Origin: Qipengyuania aurantiaca
GTDB lineage: Bacteria > Pseudomonadota > Alphaproteobacteria > Sphingomonadales > Sphingomonadaceae
Direction of reading: 5' to 3'
Assembly: GCF_019711375.1 (NCBI RefSeq)
Contig: NZ_CP081295.1
Span: forward strand, 2,455,001 to 2,519,000
DNA length: 64,000 bases
The translations under genes were made by a program, and so were the position numbers. Under the pieces are notes generated by a model that was not told where the DNA came from, made no database searches, and saw nothing but the letters and a program-made list of their open reading frames with translations. Positions 59,201 through 64,000 of this stretch are shown one piece after another. How positions within the stretch are numbered: the first letter of the stretch is position 1; each line of letters opens with the position of its first letter.

Positions 59201-59755
59201 ATGACGGGTTTCGACTTTCTCGTATTGCTTATCGTGGGCGTCGCCGCCGTTGGCGGCTATATGCGCGGCTTCCTGCAGGAAATCCTGTCGCTCGCATCCT
59301 GGCTCTTGGCAGCCTTCGCCATCCGCTTTCTCCATACGCCGCTGACGCTGGCAATGCAGGACTTTATCGGAGCCGGGGTCACGACTTCTGTTCTCGCCTT
59401 CACCTTTTTGCTGCTGATTCCCTATGCCGCGATGAAGGTCATCGCGAACAATGTAGGTCAGGCGTCGCGCGGTTCGGTCCTCGGCCCGATCGACCGCGTA
59501 CTGGGCTTCGGCTTCGGCGCGCTCAAGGGCTTCGTGATTTGCGTCATTGCCTTCTCCGTCCTCGTGCTCGGCTATGATGCGGTGTGGGATTATCGCGGAC
59601 GGCCCGTCTGGATTACCACGGCGCGCAGCTATGAAGTGGTGGACGCAGGTTCACGCTCGCTGGTCGAAGTGCTGGCGCAGCGCCGCGCGAAGTTGCGCGG
59701 CGAAGAAGCGGCCGCAGCGGCCGAAGAGACGCCCGAAGAAGCCCCAGCCCAGTGA
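59201..59755 (+). CDS. CvpA family membrane protein
   Basis: A 184-residue colicin-V-production-type protein with four hydrophobic segments (starting FDFLVLLIVGVAAVGG and the family GYMRGFLQEILSLASW) and an Ala/Glu-rich cytoplasmic tail. Family members influence biofilm and envelope integrity; the mechanism is unknown. The stop overlaps the following GTG start (GTGA). Confidence 0.88.
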   Translation: MTGFDFLVLLIVGVAAVGGYMRGFLQEILSLASWLLAAFAIRFLHTPLTLAMQDFIGAGVTTSVLAFTFLLLIPYAAMKVIANNVGQASRGSVLGPIDRVLGFGFGALKGFVICVIAFSVLVLGYDAVWDYRGRPVWITTARSYEVVDAGSRSLVEVLAQRRAKLRGEEAAAAAEETPEEAPAQ

Positions 59756-60174
59756 GCGGTACGCCTAGGGCCGCGCTTTATTCCCCGGAATTGCTGGCCC
59801 TAGCGGTCGAGTTGGCGAATTATCCCTATGATCCGACAGCTCCGTCTCAGGGCGAGGCCCATTCGCGAAGTTGTGGGAGCACAATCCGGCTTTCAGCGTC
59901 TGACGACACGTTAGGCTTGCAGGTCACGGCGTGCGCGGTGGGACAGGCTTCCGCTGCTATCTTCGCGCGCCATTTCGCCTCCGCCGACACCGCCAGCATT
60001 GCACCTGCGAAGGTCCAGATCGAAGCGTGGCTGACCGGCACAGGTGAGCAGCCCGACTGGCCCGACATCCAAATGCTCGCCCCCGCGCTCCCATATCCCG
60101 GCCGCCATGGCGCGATCCTCTTGCCGTGGAGAGCCGCGCTCGACGCGCTTTCCAAGGGTGGGGCGGGGCGCTAA
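59752..60174 (+). CDS. NifU/IscU-like Fe-S scaffold-related protein
   Basis: A 140-residue protein of the NifU N-terminal-like family. Two of the three scaffold cysteines are recognisable (RSCGSTIRL near residue 42 and TACAVGQAS near residue 63); where the third is expected, near YPGRHGAILLPW, there is no Cys. It could therefore be a variant scaffold or have lost cluster-building activity. It begins at a GTG overlapping the cvpA stop. Confidence 0.72.
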   Translation: MSGTPRAALYSPELLALAVELANYPYDPTAPSQGEAHSRSCGSTIRLSASDDTLGLQVTACAVGQASAAIFARHFASADTASIAPAKVQIEAWLTGTGEQPDWPDIQMLAPALPYPGRHGAILLPWRAALDALSKGGAGR

Positions 60175-60214
60175 GTCCCTTCGCCACATCGCGAAAGAGA
60201 GGGGAGCGAGAACA

Positions 60215-61876
60215 ATGGCAGGGGCAGCAGCCTTGCAGAGGGAACCGACCGAGAAGGAAATCCGCCTGGTCATCGCCGCGTCGAGCGCGGGGACAATCTT
60301 CGAATGGTACGATTTCTTCATCTACGGAACCCTTGCCGGCCTGATCGGTGCGGCCTTCTTCCCGAGTGGTAACGAGACGCTGCAAATCCTGCTCGTGTGG
60401 GCCGGCTTTGCCGTCGGTTTCGGCTTCCGCCCGCTCGGCGCAATCCTGTTCGGCTATCTCGGCGACAGGCTGGGGCGCAAATACACCTTCCTCGTCACCG
60501 TCACCCTCATGGGTATCGCGACCGCTGGCGTCGGCCTGATCCCCAGCGCGGCGAGCATCGGCCTTGCCGCCCCCATCATCGTGATCGGTCTTCGCATCCT
60601 GCAAGGCCTTGCACTGGGCGGTGAATACGGCGGCGCGGCGATCTATGTCGCGGAGCACGCTCCTCCCGAAAAGCGTGGCTTCTACACCAGCTTCATCCAG
60701 GCCAGCGTTGTGGGCGGCTTCGTCCTCTCGATCATCGTGGTCCTCGCCTGCCGCGCAATCATCCCGGCGGACGACTTCGCCGAATGGGGCTGGCGCATTC
60801 CCTTCCTGCTGTCGATCGCGCTGCTCGGTATCTCGCTGTGGATGCGCCTCAAGCTATCGGAAAGCCCGGTGTTCCAGGCCATGAAGGAAGCGGGAGAAAC
60901 CTCGTCGAACCCGTTCAAGGAAAGCCTGACCTACCCGGGCAATCCCAAGCGCATCTTCGTGGCGCTGTTCGGCATCACCGGTATCCTGACCACGATCTGG
61001 TACACCTCCTTCTTCTCTTCGCTCAGCTTCCTGCGCCGCGATATGCGGGTGGATGAAAGCACGGTGGAATGGATCCTGCTGATCGCCGGCTTCATCTCGA
61101 TGAGTTTCTACATCGTGGTCGGCAAATGGTCCGACCGGGTGGGCCGCAAGAAACCGATCATCATCGGGGCGATAGCCACGCTGGCGCTGCTCTTCCCGAT
61201 CTTCTGGACGATGGGCAGCCTTGCGAATCCCGGTCTCGCGCAAGCGGCAAAGGACAATCCAGTGGTCGTCACCGGCCAGAATTGCACCACCGATCCCTTC
61301 GCCGACCTGTTCGACCGCGAGCAGAGCGGCTGCGGCAAGATCCTCGAAACACTGACCGCGAGCGGGGTCGCCTATACCGTCGAGGAGGGCGAGACGCTCG
61401 GCCTGACCGTGGGCGGGGAAGAGGTTGCGCTCGGCGCGAACTGGGCGGGCGATCCGGCCGCGCGCCGCGACGGGTTGCAGGACGCGCTTTCGAGCCGTGG
61501 CTTCGACTTCTCCAAACAGAGGCCGCCGCTCGCCAATATTCTCGGCATCGGGGCGCTGCTGCTGGTGTGCGGAATGCTGTCGGCGCTGACTTATGGCTCG
61601 GTCGCCGCGCTCCTGACCGAGATGTTCCCTGCCAAGATCCGCTACAGCTCGATGTCGATCCCCTACCACATCGGCGCTGGTTATCTGGGCGGGTTCCTGC
61701 CGCTGATCGCCGGGATCATCGTGGCACGCACGGGCGACGTCTATGCAGGTCTCTGGTACACGATGGCGGTGGTGGCCTTCGGGCTCATCGTGGCCTGGTG
61801 GGGCCTGCCCGATGGACCGCCGACGGACTTCGAGGAATCGAACGAGCTGCCTCCCGTAGGCCCGGCCACACCGTGA
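60215..61876 (+). CDS. MFS transporter of the metabolite:H+ symporter (MHS) type
   Basis: A 553-residue, 12-helix MFS protein. The SSAGTIFEWYDFFIYGTLAG start, GYLGDRLGRKYTFL and GLALGGEYGGAAIYVAEHAP match the MHS (ProP/ShiA/KgtP-like) subfamily. It is about 110 residues longer than usual because of a soluble insertion between predicted helices 8 and 9 (about residues 345-450) containing two Cys (NCTTDPF, SGCGKILE). The substrate is unknown. The ATG follows GGGGAGCGAG. Confidence 0.88.
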   Translation: MAGAAALQREPTEKEIRLVIAASSAGTIFEWYDFFIYGTLAGLIGAAFFPSGNETLQILLVWAGFAVGFGFRPLGAILFGYLGDRLGRKYTFLVTVTLMGIATAGVGLIPSAASIGLAAPIIVIGLRILQGLALGGEYGGAAIYVAEHAPPEKRGFYTSFIQASVVGGFVLSIIVVLACRAIIPADDFAEWGWRIPFLLSIALLGISLWMRLKLSESPVFQAMKEAGETSSNPFKESLTYPGNPKRIFVALFGITGILTTIWYTSFFSSLSFLRRDMRVDESTVEWILLIAGFISMSFYIVVGKWSDRVGRKKPIIIGAIATLALLFPIFWTMGSLANPGLAQAAKDNPVVVTGQNCTTDPFADLFDREQSGCGKILETLTASGVAYTVEEGETLGLTVGGEEVALGANWAGDPAARRDGLQDALSSRGFDFSKQRPPLANILGIGALLLVCGMLSALTYGSVAALLTEMFPAKIRYSSMSIPYHIGAGYLGGFLPLIAGIIVARTGDVYAGLWYTMAVVAFGLIVAWWGLPDGPPTDFEESNELPPVGPATP

Positions 61877-61883
61877 TCGCCGC

Positions 61884-62921
61884 TTGAGCAGCCTTCCGCC
61901 CCCGACTCTCAGGCTCGACCTCGATCGCGAGGCGTTGTCTGCCAACTGGCGCGCGCTCGACAAGATGTCGGGATCGGCGAGGGCTGGCGCGGCGGTGAAG
62001 GCCGATTGCTACGGCCTCGGCGTGGAGCATTGTGTGCCGGTGCTGCGCGATGCGGGATGCCGGGACTTCTTCGTCGCCCATTGGAGCGAGGTGGCTGCGG
62101 TCATCGAGCACGTCGAGGCTGCGCAGGTCGCGGTGCTGCATGGTCCGCTCGATGCGAACGAGGCGGCCTATGCGCGCGAAACCGGTGCGCTGCCGGTCAT
62201 CGACTCTCTCCGCCAGGCGAAGCTCTGGGAGGAAGGCGGGGGAGGGCCATGCCACCTCATGGTCGACAGCGGCATCAACCGCCTCGGCATCTCGCCACAG
62301 GAAATTTCGGACCCCGTTGTGCAGGCGCTCGATGTGCAGGTGCTCCTGAGCCATCTCGCCTGCGCGGACGAAGACAGTGCGATGAATGCGCAGCAGCTCG
62401 AGGCTTTTCGCGATGCGATCCAGCGTATCGAGCACCGCGAGGCGAGCCTCGCCAACAGCGCGGGGATCGCGCTCGGCAGCAACTACCATTTCGACCTGAC
62501 CCGCCCAGGCCTTGCTCTTTATGGCGGTGTGCCGAGGCCGGAACTGGCCGATCACATCCGGCAGGTCGCGTATCCCAAAGCCGCCATCATCCAGACCCGT
62601 AAGCTCTCCGCCGGCGACTGTGTCGGCTACAACGCTACCTTCACCGCTCCTTCCGAAATGCGGGTCGGCGTTCTGTCGCTTGGCTATGCCGATGGCATCC
62701 TGCGGAGCTGGGGCGGGGCGGCGTTTCGGAGCTGCGAGAAAACGCTTCCGATCCTTGGCAAGGTGTCGATGGACATGATCGTTATCGACCTCTCCAACGC
62801 TCCCGAACTGGGTGAGGGCGACTGGGTCGTATTGCCCTACCATCTGCCCGATGCTGCGCAGCAAACCTCTCTAACGCAATACGAATTGCTCACTGTTCTG
62901 GGTAACCGCTTCGCCCGCTGA
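61884..62921 (+). CDS. alr: Alanine racemase
   Basis: PLP enzyme giving D-alanine for peptidoglycan (345 aa). The lysine for PLP is in AAVKADCYGLG, a looser version of the usual VVKANAYGHG. MVDSGINRLGI, GLALYGGVP and GKVSMDMIVIDLS follow and are typical. The catalytic Tyr is in CVGYNATFTAP. It starts at TTG 61884 without a good ribosome-binding site, seven bases after the transporter stop, so it may depend on coupling. Confidence 0.9.
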   Translation: MSSLPPPTLRLDLDREALSANWRALDKMSGSARAGAAVKADCYGLGVEHCVPVLRDAGCRDFFVAHWSEVAAVIEHVEAAQVAVLHGPLDANEAAYARETGALPVIDSLRQAKLWEEGGGGPCHLMVDSGINRLGISPQEISDPVVQALDVQVLLSHLACADEDSAMNAQQLEAFRDAIQRIEHREASLANSAGIALGSNYHFDLTRPGLALYGGVPRPELADHIRQVAYPKAAIIQTRKLSAGDCVGYNATFTAPSEMRVGVLSLGYADGILRSWGGAAFRSCEKTLPILGKVSMDMIVIDLSNAPELGEGDWVVLPYHLPDAAQQTSLTQYELLTVLGNRFAR

Positions 62922-62925
62922 GAGC

Positions 62926-62977
62926 ATGTGTTGCGCTGCACATTGTGCAAGTGCTAAGCGTGGCTGCAACGCACAAT
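62926..62977 (+). promoter_or_regulatory. TGC/GCA-rich region upstream of phaR (possible PhaR operator)
   Basis: The 72-base gap before phaR is packed with TGC/GCA motifs, including the imperfect inverted repeat TTGCGCTGCACATTGTGCAA (62931-62950) and GGCTGCAACGCACAATG. PhaR homologues are described as binding TGC-rich DNA and repressing their own gene, so this is a candidate operator. Confidence 0.4.
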
Positions 62978-62993
62978 GGGGAGATAAAGCGAC

Positions 62994-64000
<1,007 letters not shown>

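Overview
This is a high-GC, densely coded chromosomal window from an alphaproteobacterium, most likely order Sphingomonadales, family Erythrobacteraceae. That placement is an inference from family-level resemblance. It rests on tandem DUF1206 proteins, a DOMON-like/NamZ pair, a 'vgr related' protein, a PHB repressor PhaR, an alphaproteobacterial sigma-32 promoter in front of dnaK, and housekeeping genes that look sphingomonad-like throughout. I found no prophage, insertion sequence, CRISPR array, tRNA or rRNA. Nearly all of the window is ordinary housekeeping DNA with short intergenic gaps and many 1-8 nt stop/start overlaps.

Layout. 0-10 kb: two tandem DUF1206 membrane proteins, a lipoprotein phosphodiesterase, ychF, a secreted zinc metalloprotease, a Tat-exported SDR, the pth-rplY pair with its own terminator, and a TraB/GumN lipoprotein. 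10-19 kb: glyQ-glyS (a REP-like palindrome lies between them and glyS carries an internal patch of foreign-looking codon use), ppdK, a methyltransferase, comF, a probable structured non-coding RNA with promoter and terminator, and hisI. 18.7-28 kb: a MerR regulator with a palindromic operator in its own promoter spacer followed by a large acyl-CoA dehydrogenase; cysK coupled to an MFS exporter; PilZ; tyrS; a DOMON-like protein coupled to the exo-N-acetylmuramidase NamZ; DUF817. 28-36.4 kb: a CoxE-like VWA protein and a MoxR AAA ATPase flanking a soluble chemoreceptor-like protein; an alpha/beta-hydrolase-OsmC fusion; and a three-gene sensor operon (CHASE3 kinase, CheY-like regulator, receiver-HWE kinase) whose last gene lacks a normal start codon. 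36.4-44 kb: parE, an LpoA-like lipoprotein, rsmI-yraN-gshB, xerC-hemW. 44-55.4 kb: a CAP protein, rdgB-rph, then the heat-shock block hrcA-grpE (+), a DUF885 hydrolase, an indoleamine-dioxygenase-like protein, a vgr-related protein, a PCu(A)C copper chaperone, and dnaK-dnaJ. 55.4-64 kb: a patatin-like protein, radA, cvpA with a NifU-like protein, an MHS-type transporter with a large loop insertion, alr, phaR, and the 5' end of proS.

How genes work together. Translation and ribosome upkeep: glyQS, tyrS, proS, pth, rplY, ychF, rsmI. Proteostasis: hrcA, grpE, dnaK, dnaJ, with dnaK under a textbook CTTG-N17-CCTATAT heat-shock promoter and a hairpin between dnaK and dnaJ. Cell-wall turnover: NamZ, alr and the LpoA-like lipoprotein. 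Signalling: the three-gene phosphotransfer operon, PilZ and the soluble MCP. No obvious new defence or mobile system is present. The items most worth following up are the RNA candidate at about 17969-18162, the ATA/GTG start problem at about 34396-34420, the mosaic patch in glyS, and the MerR operator.
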